Positions 50,016 to 59,893 of a DNA stretch of 64,000 nucleotides are shown here, piece after piece (position 1 is the first letter of the stretch; each line of letters begins with the position of its first letter). Source of the DNA: Carpediemonas membranifera (taxonomy: Eukaryota > Fornicata); the NCBI GenBank assembly GCA_019828565.1, contig JAHDYR010000062.1, positions 434,001 to 498,000 of the forward strand, read 5' to 3'. The notes below the pieces were generated by a model. That model searched no databases. It saw only the letters and a list, made by a program, of their open reading frames with translations, and had not been told where the DNA came from. The position numbers and the translations under genes are program-made.

Positions 50016-50267
50016 TCACTGAGAACGTAGGATTGCCTTCATCAGGTATATGGACGCAACATCAAGGTATTCCTTCGCGATATCGTCTGCAAAGAGGTAG
50101 TATTCCTCTATTTGAACCAAATCTTTGATTCTTCTGCGCATCGTCTGTAATTCAGTGACGAATTCGTGTCTTCTCATGTTTGTGCACTTTATGCACAAAC
50201 ATGAACCTCCATTGATTTGAAGCAATTCTGGCACTATTAAGCGCCACGCTACGAGTGAGCATGGCAT
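50016..50267 (-). CDS. Small hypothetical protein (83 aa)
   Basis: The ORF starts at ATG (MPCSLVAWRLIVPELLQING), then CLCIKC and a helical tail (ELQTMRRRIKDLVQIEEYYL). It contains the 29-bp hairpin in its coding sequence. There is no other support. Confidence 0.25.
   Translation of the reverse strand: MPCSLVAWRLIVPELLQINGGSCLCIKCTNMRRHEFVTELQTMRRRIKDLVQIEEYYLFADDIAKEYLDVASIYLMKAILRSQ
50175..50203. repeat. 29-bp hairpin, 12-bp perfect arms
   Basis: CATGTTTGTGCA and its reverse complement are separated by CTTTA. Confidence 0.8.
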
Positions 50268-50891
50268 GTTTCAACACCTAGCCGTCGTCACAGTTTAGTC
50301 AGTTTTGACTCGAACCGAACCAGTGCCTATAACACCATCAATACTGAAGTTCAGATCCTTTTGAAGTGATAAACTAGTAGAATAGAAGGATGAATAACAC
50401 TGTGCTCAGTTTTAGCTCCGTTGGACATGAAACATATTTTTCTATCGATTTGCGTTTGCTTGCGAAAGTTTGTGCTATTTTCTCCAGATAAAGGCGTGCG
50501 CAAGGAAATCTGGAGGCTAGCGCTGTTATAATGAATGTTAAACTGTTACGTAACGGTGTCGGTATCCAACGCGCATCCCCCGTTCTTGAGCAGAAGCAAA
50601 CTTTTTTTGGCAGTATTTCCCGAAAACCTCAACTTTGAGCAAGAATAATTTTTTGGGGGAGCTGTCACAGACTGAGAGAGAGTTGGAGCTAGCTTAAGCA
50701 CACCTCGGGCAAGCCTCTGTTAGTTTTTGGTCGAGCTCTGCTGAAAAGTGAGTGAGTTCATGAGAGCAGTACGTATCAACGTTCCTTGGGCCCAGTATTA
50801 GTTGCATATTGCTTTACACCCCATGGCAAGGCGTCGCTAAATTGTTTGAACGCGTTTAGTTTTTCTTGCAAATGCCATTTTTTCTGGCATT

Positions 50892-50947
50892 CTGGAACCA
50901 ATTCTGGAACCATTTGTTCCAGAAAAGGTACCAGAATTGACTGCATG
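50892..50947 (-). repeat. Right terminal inverted repeat, 56 bp
   Basis: It is a perfect reverse complement of 28219-28274. It is followed at once by CATGCCGG of the satellite. Confidence 0.9.
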
Positions 50948-51098
50948 CATGCCGGCCTTCTTCTCAATCGCCACAAAGTTGGGCGCGTCATCCTTCGCCG
51001 TTGATAGAGAAGGGAAGGGTAGACCGCTGTCACCCTCGTCGGCACCGGCCAACAGAGCGAGCTGCCAGCGCGACCAGGCCGCCGGATTCATTTGCGGA
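50948..51098 (+). repeat. 298-bp satellite, right fragment (half a unit)
   Basis: It continues the satellite unit interrupted at 28218 and ends at ATTCATTTGCGGA, the LINE insertion site. Confidence 0.9.
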
Positions 51099-51573
51099 GT
51101 CAGTTCACCAATGATTTCAGCAAAGTGGAAACACTTCGATCATGGATGGACAAGGACCAACAGGCCTGGCCTATATGGATAGGGCAGTGCCCCATGGAGC
51201 TCAGAAGGAGCGGCCTTGGCCTCCTGTCTGAACATTCAAGGGTTGCTATCAGGGCATACCGCTGGGCGCGAGTGGGAGCTCCACGCCCATACCAAGGAAT
51301 CAAAGTGTCTTCATGGAACGTATGTTTACAAGGAAAAGGAAAACAACCGTCGAGGGCCAGTGCTAGCACCGGCGGCTACATGGTTTTGTCAAGACCACAA
51401 GGAAGGAAGGGCAGCACAAAAGGGAAACAGGGGCCGTCGATAGGGGCTAAAAGGAGACTACGAACAAAGCAACAACAACTACACAGAAAGGCCCCGCTAC
51501 TCAGAAAAGGGCGACGCATTTTTAGGACCGCGCCTTTTTGAAAGAATGGCCTATATAGTACGGAGCATGGACA

Positions 51574-52353
51574 ATGGGAGAAACTGGAAGGCCTGGACGG
51601 AGACCTCACCCGGATATGTACATGTGGCCCGACTTTCGGACCCAAAAATTCCGACCCAGTTTATGGACTAGGAAAAGGGGAGAAATTTTGCACTCAACAA
51701 TGCAGGTAGAAATACCGACAAGGATCAGGGATTCCACGCAGAAGCAGTGGGAGGACATCAGGGAACTACTGGACAGCTTCCTCGCTGAAAGGAACGATTC
51801 AAGGACTCTACTTCTTCGTAGAACAGGCAAGTTTACAGGAAAGTCGCTCAATGCGAACTCCAAAGGACGCAAGGAAGTAATCATGAACGCCAGACGCATC
51901 CTCTTCGCAACCGGCGTCACTGACAACAAGGACATCATCCTCAGGAACCCATGCGGCATCCACGGCCTCCGCGACCTTTTCTACATGCTCACAGAGGCGC
52001 TCAACCCCAGAGACGAGGAAGCAAAGGACATGGCACAGGCACTGGAGCCCAAGACGCTGAAAGCGGGCTTCACTGGCATGGCAAGATGGCCATCTGAGAA
52101 GGACATCGAGACGGCGATCCTCAAGCCGAAGGAAGATGGGCCCATCGAATGGGATGTAGACAGGGACAGCGTCAAGAAGGCCGAAGGGTCGTTCATACTG
52201 GTATCAGGGGCTCATGGAGACGAGGCCGTAGAAGGCGTGCCTTACGACAAGGTATGGGATCCGGCAAACCAAGGCCCGGTCACCAGAGTGGCCTACGAGC
52301 AAGAGGACGGCAAGTACAGGGTCATCCTAGAGCTAAGCGACACGTCAGCATGG
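51574..52353 (+). CDS. LINE-B ORF1, 5' part
   Basis: It is identical in protein sequence to 16043-16822; one silent-looking C/T difference lies near 51807. It ends at the Gypsy-B insertion (ATGG, 52350-52353). Confidence 0.6.
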
Positions 52354-52440
52354 TGTGCCCTTAACCTGCGGAATTCGTAAAACAGTCTTTATCATATTTC
52401 TGGGCCCTAGCACGGCACAGTATCGATATTGCCGATTCAA

Positions 52441-55356
52441 ATGAAGACTCTTACAATTGACACCCCGTTCGCCGTCGAGAGAGCACTCCAGGAGTACCTC
52501 TCGGCGATGCCCCACGAGAAGAATCCAATTTCGTTCTTTAGGGCATTGTCCCCCGAGACAACAGAAAAACTTCGCGCCCAGTGGCGCCCAACCACTCTTT
52601 TTGACACTTTCGAGGACCTACAACGAACCGTTCTGTCCGATTCCGATGCTCGCCGCGCGGCGAACACAAGCTCTGCCAGTACTGCGGCACGAGCCCGTAC
52701 AACGAAGACCGACAACCTCACCGCCATCTGGGTAGAGGAGGTACAGAAGACCATAAGAAAAGCCACGTTCGCCGCCTGTAGCGAGTGTGCAGCTAAGCAC
52801 AAGGACCCCACCCTGACAGCAATGACCCGGGAGTGCCTTGAAGCTCAACATCCCCAGATACTGACTGACTGCGGCAAGAAGGCCTGCGACTTCTTCACCC
52901 AGCTGACCGACGACCACGACATCGCAAACGTCGAGACAGTCGCACGGCCTGGCAACCTGACCGGCCCGGACGGCGAAGACGTCTCGGTGGCGTTCGTGTA
53001 CATGCCCCCAGTGCCCGAGGAGACCAAGCCCGCCCCCTCCTCGGCGGCTTGGCCAGTCTTCGATGGCGGGGACGTCTACGCTTTCCTCGCCAAGGAGGCG
53101 ACCTCCATCGCCCCCTACCTCGCATATACCCTCTTGACTAGTACGGACCCGGGCGCAAGAGCCAAGCTCCTCAAGGCAAAGCTCGACAACATCACGCTAT
53201 ACGGTCCGGAGCCCCGGCACCGAACGGCCGTCGAGAAGGCACGTAAGCTCATAAGCGCCCTCAACCCAGACATCAAGGACGTCCCCACCATCTCCGCAAA
53301 ACTGCTCGAGCGGATCATTCGGGACTTCGCCACTAGAGGTTTCTCCAAAGAAGCCGAGGATGTATACGAAGAAGAGATTGAGGACTACTCCGACAAGATC
53401 AGCGAACTTCTCGACAAACTACGCGACTTGGATGTTGATCACGACGAGAACATCATTATCCCATGGCGTGCCTTCAGACTCGCCAGCCCACAAGCCGACA
53501 ACAACGAGCAGGCGTCGGGCACTTCAGGCAGGAAGCCGCTCGCTCGCAGGCTCGATGGTCGCGATCCGTTCCAGCAGTTTAGGGACAAGACCAAGTTCCG
53601 CATGCCTCCTTCCCACACGAGATACTGCACACAGCATGGCTGGAACCCGCACCACGAGACGAAGGACTGCAGGTTCCTCATCAGACGGGAGGCTTACAAG
53701 GCCCAAGAACGACAGCCACAGACCGAGAAGCGTCAGGAACGCAGACCCGAAGAGCGGCAAAAGCAGCCCGGCAACCGCGCACGCCCTGTGGCGCCCACCA
53801 GTCACCAACAGTCGGATCGCCGGGCCGGCCGCATGGACCTCCGCCCCTCGTCTACCCTGAAGAACCCGCGCCGCGTCGATGAGGTGTTTGACGCGGATGA
53901 AGCGTCTCATTCGGAGTTGGAGAACGAAGTCTACGAGATCGAGGACATCATACTCGACAAGGACCCGGTGAAGGTCCCGGCTGTTATCAACGGCCAGCAC
54001 ATGAACGTCAAGTTCGACATCGGCGCTTGCACGTCGGTCATATCAGCCCCTGCCCTCGCAGCGATCCCCGACGTGACCCTGATACCGACCTCAGTCGAAC
54101 TTCTCGGCGCTGGGGACGATATCATCTCCACTGGCAAAGCCGCCAAGGTCTCGCTGACCCTCCCCAGTGTCGACGGAAAGACCGTGACCACCACTGCGTT
54201 GCTCATGGTCACGAAGGGCCAGAGGAAGAAGGTCCTCATTGGACGCGATTTGCTCCGCCGCCTCGGCTTCCTGCTGAACGACCGGCTACTAATACCGTCC
54301 GCTGACCCGATCGATGACGACGACGGCCTGGGACAGCACCCCTACCTCGACTCGACAACAGAAGAAGTCGACCCCGAGGAAGAGTGGCGCAAGGTTAAGC
54401 TGCCGACCGAAGAGAACCCGGAGCTGGCTGCCTGGCTGACCGACTTCCTTCGCGAGCGCAAGGCCGTGTTTGGCCCTCTACCTCCGGATGGCAGCAGGAT
54501 GCCGCCACACGAGATCGTCGTCGATCCAAGCCGCCCTACACCCAGGGCCCGACCCAGGCCGTTGAAGGGTGATCCGGGAAACTCAGCCCTCGCGGAGATC
54601 GACAAGATGCTCAACCAGGGCGTGATCCGAGAGAGTCAAAGTCCGCACTCTAGCCCGCACGTCATGGCAAAGAAGAAGAGCGGCGAAGACCGCTTCTGCA
54701 TCGCTTACAACGTCTTGAACAACGCCACCATCGACGACCTGTACCCCACGCCGGACATCCGATCGTTTGTACACGAGGCGAGCGGATGCTCCGTGTTCGC
54801 GGCGCTCGACCTGCGCAGCGGATACTGGCAGCAGAACATGGCAACCGATAGCATCCCGCTCACCGCATTCACCGTCCCGGGCGGGCATTACGAGTTCTTA
54901 CGTACACCATTCGGGCTGAAGAACGCCCCAGCAAAGTTCCAGCGAGCCATGGACGAGATGCTCGCTGGTATCGACGGTTCGAGAGCCTATATCGACGATA
55001 TCTTTGCGTACGCCCGCTCCATTCAGGATTTCAAGTCGACCCTCACCCAGATCTTCGACCAGTTGGAAGCTTACGATATCAAACTCCGCGCCGACAAGTG
55101 TGCCATTGGCATGAAGGAGGTTGAAGTCTGTGGGTTTATAGTCAACGAGTCTGGCAGGTCGGTTTCCCCCTCACGTATCGCAGCCATCCAGGACCTCACA
55201 CCCCCAACGACGACAACGGAGCTGCGCCGCACGCTAGGCAAGTTCAACTATCTGTCAAACTATATCCCACACCTCGCCCACGCATCAGCCCCGCTCAACG
55301 CCCTCCTAAAGGGATCGCCGCAGAAGTCGGCCCCCCCTCGATTGGACTGCCACTGA
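52441..55356 (+). CDS. Gypsy-B gag-protease-RT polyprotein
   Basis: This is about 970 aa from ATG 52441 and uninterrupted through gag, the C-x2-H-x4-H-x4-C knuckle, the DIGA protease and RT (TPDIRSFVHEASGCSVFAAL, YIDDIFAYARS). It stops just after RT, at the C7 run 55331-55337. The RNase H-integrase frame follows in +1. RT here is complete, so this copy gives the reference reading for Gypsy-A. Confidence 0.9.
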   Translation: MKTLTIDTPFAVERALQEYLSAMPHEKNPISFFRALSPETTEKLRAQWRPTTLFDTFEDLQRTVLSDSDARRAANTSSASTAARARTTKTDNLTAIWVEEVQKTIRKATFAACSECAAKHKDPTLTAMTRECLEAQHPQILTDCGKKACDFFTQLTDDHDIANVETVARPGNLTGPDGEDVSVAFVYMPPVPEETKPAPSSAAWPVFDGGDVYAFLAKEATSIAPYLAYTLLTSTDPGARAKLLKAKLDNITLYGPEPRHRTAVEKARKLISALNPDIKDVPTISAKLLERIIRDFATRGFSKEAEDVYEEEIEDYSDKISELLDKLRDLDVDHDENIIIPWRAFRLASPQADNNEQASGTSGRKPLARRLDGRDPFQQFRDKTKFRMPPSHTRYCTQHGWNPHHETKDCRFLIRREAYKAQERQPQTEKRQERRPEERQKQPGNRARPVAPTSHQQSDRRAGRMDLRPSSTLKNPRRVDEVFDADEASHSELENEVYEIEDIILDKDPVKVPAVINGQHMNVKFDIGACTSVISAPALAAIPDVTLIPTSVELLGAGDDIISTGKAAKVSLTLPSVDGKTVTTTALLMVTKGQRKKVLIGRDLLRRLGFLLNDRLLIPSADPIDDDDGLGQHPYLDSTTEEVDPEEEWRKVKLPTEENPELAAWLTDFLRERKAVFGPLPPDGSRMPPHEIVVDPSRPTPRARPRPLKGDPGNSALAEIDKMLNQGVIRESQSPHSSPHVMAKKKSGEDRFCIAYNVLNNATIDDLYPTPDIRSFVHEASGCSVFAALDLRSGYWQQNMATDSIPLTAFTVPGGHYEFLRTPFGLKNAPAKFQRAMDEMLAGIDGSRAYIDDIFAYARSIQDFKSTLTQIFDQLEAYDIKLRADKCAIGMKEVEVCGFIVNESGRSVSPSRIAAIQDLTPPTTTTELRRTLGKFNYLSNYIPHLAHASAPLNALLKGSPQKSAPPRLDCH

Positions 55357-57181
55357 GGACGAAGCATTCGCCCGTATGAAGACCCTAGTAGCCGAGCACA
55401 CCGCCCTCGCGCTCCCAGACCTGAGTGCAAAGTGGACTCTCGAGACCGACGCATCGTCGACCGCCATCGGTGGTGTACTGTGGCAGGGCGAGGGTGACGA
55501 GAAGGTCCCACTCGCCTTCTACAGCAAGACCCTCGACGAGACCCAGCAACGGTGGTCCACGGTGGAACAGGAGCTTTTCGCCATTGTCTATTGTGTAACG
55601 CGACCAGAGTTTTCCCCCCTCTTCAAGCTGAAGCCGTTCGAGCTTCGCACGGACCATCGTAATCTGATATGGCTACTCAGGAAGACAGACGAGGACGGCA
55701 CTAAGAAACTGACACGATGGCGACTCACCATGACAGAGTATCCGTATAACGTCACACACATAGCTGGAGCGCAGAACCTCGTAGCCGACGCACTGTCGCG
55801 GCCATCATCTCAGCGCAAGAACGAGGTGCGCTGCTCGATCGACCACGTCACCACGACGCGCCAAGAGCAGATCACCAGGGCGCACGCCGGTGCACAGGGC
55901 CACGTCGGCCCAGACCAGACCATCGCCAATCTGAAGCAGTCCGGTGTCACGTGGCCAGGCATGTCGGATGACGTCCGCGCGACCTTACGCCAGTGTCCAA
56001 TCTGTCGCAAGACAAAGCCAGCCCGCAAGGAGCCGATCAAGTGGCACTCTACTCAGCGCATCCGCCCATTCGAGACGGTGCAGGTGGACACCATTGGCCC
56101 TTTGCCCGAGAGAGACGGTCTCAAGTACGTCATCACGGTGGTGGACGTGTTCTCGAAGTTCACCATATTGAAGCCCACACGGTCAACGAGCGCAGCCGAG
56201 GCAGCAGCCGCATTGCTGGAGATCTGGGCGACTTTCGGCGTCCCGGCCGAGCTCCAGTCTGACCAAGGTACACAGTTCAGGAATGCCCTAGTCGAGGAGA
56301 TGAACGAGCGACTGAGCCTCAAGCACCGGTTCAGTACGGCATATCATCCGGCCAGCAACGGCGTAGTCGAACGCCTGAATGGTACCGTCATGAGACGCTT
56401 AAGAGCGCTCCTGCTGGACGCCCGCGACGACAACTGGCCCGCATACCTGCCCATCGCCCAGCACGTTATCAACGCCACCCGCCACTCCACCACAGGCCTC
56501 AGCCCCTTCGAACTATTGTTCGGACGCAAGTCAACCATGCTGCGCGTCGCGCCCGACGCCCTGACCAACGCAACCCAGATGCTCGAGCCGGGCTCAGTCG
56601 AAGCCGACGACATCGTCCGCTTCCAGGCCCACGTCACGTCGCTCCAACAACTTGCCGCGATCAAGGTCAAAGCCTACGAGGTAAACAAGGCTGCAGGCTC
56701 CTCGGACAGCACACGGGCCTGGGAGAACGAAACCTACGTCCTGCTGAGATACCCGGGCAAGCCGCCGACCAAGCTACTCCCGCCTCTGCGCGGACCGCTC
56801 CGCATGGAGGGGAAGGGCGATCACCCCAACACCTACAAGGTGATGGATCTCGTGTCGAAGTGCGTCGCCACAGTCCACGCAGACCGACTCGTCACATTCC
56901 ACGCCGACGGCCTCACGGAGAAGGAGCTCGAGGAAATTGCCGCCTACGAGCAAGATGAACAACCCGTGGAGGCAGTCGTAGGCCACCGTAAGAAGAAGAA
57001 CGGCTCTCTGGAGCTACTGATCCGTTGGGAAGGCCTCACCCCCGACGAGGACTCATACATCCCCTATAATCGCTACTACGACCAGCTCGAGGCTATCGAC
57101 AGTTATCTCGAGCTCAATCCTGGTCTCAAGCCGATGTTTGAGAGTGCTAAGAAGAAGTTCCGCAGGAGCGGTCGCCGTTAG
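55357..57181 (+). CDS. Gypsy-B RNase H-integrase-chromodomain
   Basis: The frame opens +1 of RT. Its first ATG is 55376, giving 601 aa, but translation more likely enters by frameshift at C7, since WTATEDEAFAR precedes that ATG. RNase H (ETDASSTAIGG), integrase (VDTIGPL, SDQGTQF, NGVVERLNG) and chromodomain (LELLIRWEGLTPDEDSYIPY) are all in one frame here, unlike Gypsy-A. Confidence 0.9.
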
Positions 57182-57277
57182 TCATGCGACACGCATTGGG
57201 AGGGAAGTGTGCCCTTAACCTGCGGAATTCGTAAAACAGTCTTTATCATATTTCTGGGCCCTAGCACGGCACAATGG

Positions 57278-59112
57278 TCCATCAGCCGCTTCATGGAGGA
57301 GGCTAGGGACATCCTCAGGCTTCAGGCACCGGAGGCCCCGGCCATATGGCAGGCAGCATGGAACAAGTCAGGGATCTACCTGAAGGGGCAGAACCAATAT
57401 CCTGGGCGAAGGGGAGGAGACCCCCTTAGCAACGAGCCGCCGTTCCGGAAGGTGAGGCTGGAAGTGCTCAAGGCCACCTCGGTCCGCAGCAATAGGGACG
57501 AACATGCCGATCTGGACAGGTCGTCCGCTAGCACGGTCATCGACGGAGACGAGGAGCAACATGTCAAGGACAAGGAGGAACGACGCCAGCAGGCCACCAT
57601 GCCCGGCAGAAGAAGCCTCGACGACAGCCTCCTGGAAGTGAACAAGGACATGGTCGGGGCCAACCAAGGCAAGATCGACCAGGACGAGGAGGTCGACTCA
57701 AACAAGGTCAGCAGCCAGCCGCCGAGGATGCCTAGAAAGGACAAGGAGAAACGACTGGTGATCGGAGCCATCGACTTCGAGTGCGCAGACCCTGGCGTCA
57801 AGAAGGCAGGGATCCCTGCCATCCCGGTTGAGGGCGGGATCGTACTCTTTGACCTCAGCACTGGGGACATTCTTGGACACGGGCATGGCCTGTATTACCA
57901 GGACATACCGGCAGCAAGCATGGACCAAGCGAGGTACACGGCATGGGCAGTGACGGGGCTGCCGCCGGCCACCTTCGTGGAGGTCGGGACGGGGCGGCCG
58001 CCGATCGAGTATGAGAAGCACATACATACTTTCAGGGACTGGGCCAACCGCCTGGCGGCTCAGCTGGCAAGGATCGAAAGGTCGGAGGGTTGGAAGATAA
58101 TCATGTATGCAAAGGGGGATGGAAAGCTTCCTCCTCACGAACCCCACAAATGGACTGGAGCAAGGAACCAGGGAATTCTTCCAAGCTAGGCTGGTGGACG
58201 AGAAGAAGCTACCAGAGATCCTGGAGAACAACGGCAAGGAGGAGGCTGGCCAAAACCTCAGGGACAACCTCGACAAGGCCAACTACCTGGAAGCAGTAAC
58301 AACATGGTCAAATGGATGGCAGAACAGGAGCGAGCCCAAGGGAGTCTGTCCGTACCACAGACACACCGCGGGTTGCTACCACTGTGGGTTGGCGGATACA
58401 GTAGTCTTCACAGCCAGGATCAGGGCCCTATGCAAGGAGAGGATGAGCACCCCAGACGTCTACCACTACATGGGTAAGGCACTCGACAAGACCATGGAAG
58501 CAGTCGGGAAGGCGGAGCCGGGCATGGATATCATGGGAGGCCCGGAATTCGCGACAAGGAGGGACACCTTTGAGATCTTCGGCACGTACCCGATCGGGGA
58601 CGCAAGGGACGTCAGCAGGGAAGTCGGCGACAGGATCCTCGTAGTCCCGGACAACGGACACCGCTTCGGCATCGGCTTCGGGTTCGGGGAGGTTCTGTTG
58701 GGCATGAAGGGCATCTTACTGGCCCCCCTCACAATCATGGACAACGAAGGTGTACTGGAGAGAAGCCCGCTATGGACCATCATGGAAGAGCCACGGCTAA
58801 CCAGCTCCGCATGGTACGCGTCAGGAAGGGCCTAGGGGCAGCAAGGGAGGAGGACATCATAACCATGGCCATGCTATACGAGTGGTGGCCCTCGAAGGAG
58901 GCTACGGCTCATCAAGGAGTCTGGGGCTGCGACAACCTAGCAGAGAGCCTCAGGGACTATGAGAAGGTCATAGTCAACGTCAAGGCCCCCAGGAACAGGG
59001 GTAGGATCACCCTAGGGGCGAGCTTCATCCCGAGAGACTGGGGCATGGTCAGGGTCAGCGAGGCTGGGACCATCCTAAGCCGCATGCGCAAGGAAGGGGC
59101 CAGACTAGTCTC
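57278..59112 (+). pseudogene. LINE-B ORF1, 3' part, truncated
   Basis: This is the same Maelstrom-like region as LINE-A, broken near 58110 (AAAGGGGG) but intact across 58691, where LINE-A lost a base. The zinc-binding-like CPYHRHTAGCYHCGLADT lies in the middle frame. It ends at 59112 without the coiled-coil C terminus. Confidence 0.6.
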
Positions 59113-59576
59113 TGTGGTTCGTTTGACGAACTATGTTTACAGGGGAGAAGACTCGACACAATGGTGTCGAGGAGAAACTCCTTGACTAACTAATATCATA
59201 TATAAATCTGTGTAATCTTGGGTGAGACCCATGACACTGCCCCTCCATGCCTCAATGAGGCATGACCCCAGACAGCGTGAGCTTTGACGGCTGGCTACTG
59301 CCAGTGGGGGTGAATGTTGGCTCTTGGGGGCCGGTCCTGGTGGGTGCCAACCACCGATCGAGCCCCTTTTTTGCGACCTTGGCGGGGACACAACAAGAAG
59401 CACAACGACGTGCAAAATAGCACGGCTTACAATCGCGCGGTACCGCTGGGTTAGAAGGATCCTACCATAGGGGTTCTGCCCCTCCTCGGCTTTTCCTCGC
59501 CGAAAATCGAAATGTGACGTACCTTAAAATGCTTGGGTGCAGGTTATGGCCATCCAAACACAACGATGGTGAAACA
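59113..59576 (-). repeat. Candidate 3' LTR of Gypsy-C
   Basis: On the plus strand this segment begins TGTGG and ends AAACA, and is followed by CCGCCCCTTTCC, which is a polypurine tract on the minus strand where the element reads. Its left end coincides with the abrupt loss of LINE-B homology. The partner LTR would lie beyond the window. Hairpins occur at 59117-59131 and 59152-59171. Confidence 0.5.
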
Positions 59577-59893
59577 CCGCCCCTTTCCAACTGTTTGCGC
59601 CATTAATCAGGTTGGTGCTGAAAATGGCATTTTCAGGCCTCAACGAGGCCTCTACGGCGAGATACGAGCCTTTTTCTTTGCAGCGTGAATTCACACCACG
59701 ACTACGCTCAGATAGAGCTACTAAACGACTAAACAACATCAAGACAACAATAAAGAGATCATAACTCCATGTTTGAGCGGCTTTCCATTCGGGATTGGGA
59801 TGTTTCATTTTGCACCAATCTTGGTGCAAATGGTGACGGAACATTTGGGGGAATTGGCGCGGTTGCTGCAGCTAGTAGCTTCTGAGGAATCTG
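59577..59893. other. Gap between Gypsy-C LTR candidate and antisense ORF
   Basis: It contains the hairpin AGGCCTC-AAC-GAGGCCT near 59635 and a 22-bp perfect palindrome around TTTGCACCAA (59809-59830). A short frame from 59803 (MFHFAPILVQMVTEHLG) leads toward the antisense ORF and may be its true 5' end after a frame change near 59985. Confidence 0.4.

Larger units (their letters stand above)
49733..50891. other. AT-rich right end of the 22.7-kb element
   Basis: This holds little coding evidence. One minus ORF, 50016-50267 (83 aa, CLCIKCTNMRRHEFVTELQ), starts at ATG and has CxxC, but no family is recognised. A perfect hairpin (12-bp arms) lies at 50175-50203. The rest is AT-rich with T- and A-runs near 50600-50660. 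Confidence 0.4.
28219..50947. mobile_element. 22.7-kb cargo-carrying DNA transposon with 56-bp TIRs
   Basis: The satellite is interrupted between CCCCAAGCA and CATGCCGG. The intact satellite reads CCCCAAGCATGCCGG, so CA is duplicated (28217-28218 and 50948-50949). The two ends are perfect 56-bp inverted repeats beginning CATGCAGTCAATTCTGG. The interior is visibly AT-richer than the LINE and Gypsy sequence on both sides. It holds about ten genes or fragments: PHD-like zinc finger, RCC1 fragment, 421-aa gene (twice), SET-like, HEPN-like (twice), PIWI-like fragments, a 468-aa gene, OTU-like, and a transposase-like gene near the right end. No capsid, packaging ATPase or family-B polymerase is seen, which argues against a Maverick/virus. 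Confidence 0.8.
52354..57273 (+). mobile_element. Gypsy-B: second copy of the 66-bp-LTR chromovirus
   Basis: LTRs are 52354-52419 and 57208-57273, with ATGG duplications at 52350-52353 and 57274-57277. The element is the same as Gypsy-A at the same site, and therefore a duplicate of the composite. It is the better-preserved copy. Confidence 0.95.
51099..59112 (+). mobile_element. LINE-B: second copy of the LINE/Gypsy composite, 3'-truncated
   Basis: It matches LINE-A from its first base, at the same satellite position and with Gypsy at the same internal site, to about 23592. It then stops at CAGACTAGTCTC (59112). ORF2 and the 3' tail are missing. The break coincides with the TG start of the Gypsy-C LTR candidate. 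Confidence 0.9.

Noticed and set aside
28219-50947. Maverick/Polinton or integrated giant-virus identity for the large element
   Set aside because: No family-B polymerase, capsid, packaging ATPase, protease of the adenain type or retroviral-type integrase was found among its frames.
16823-57273. Two independent Gypsy insertions
   Set aside because: Same LINE position, same ATGG duplication and same LINE position in the satellite; duplication of one event is simpler.
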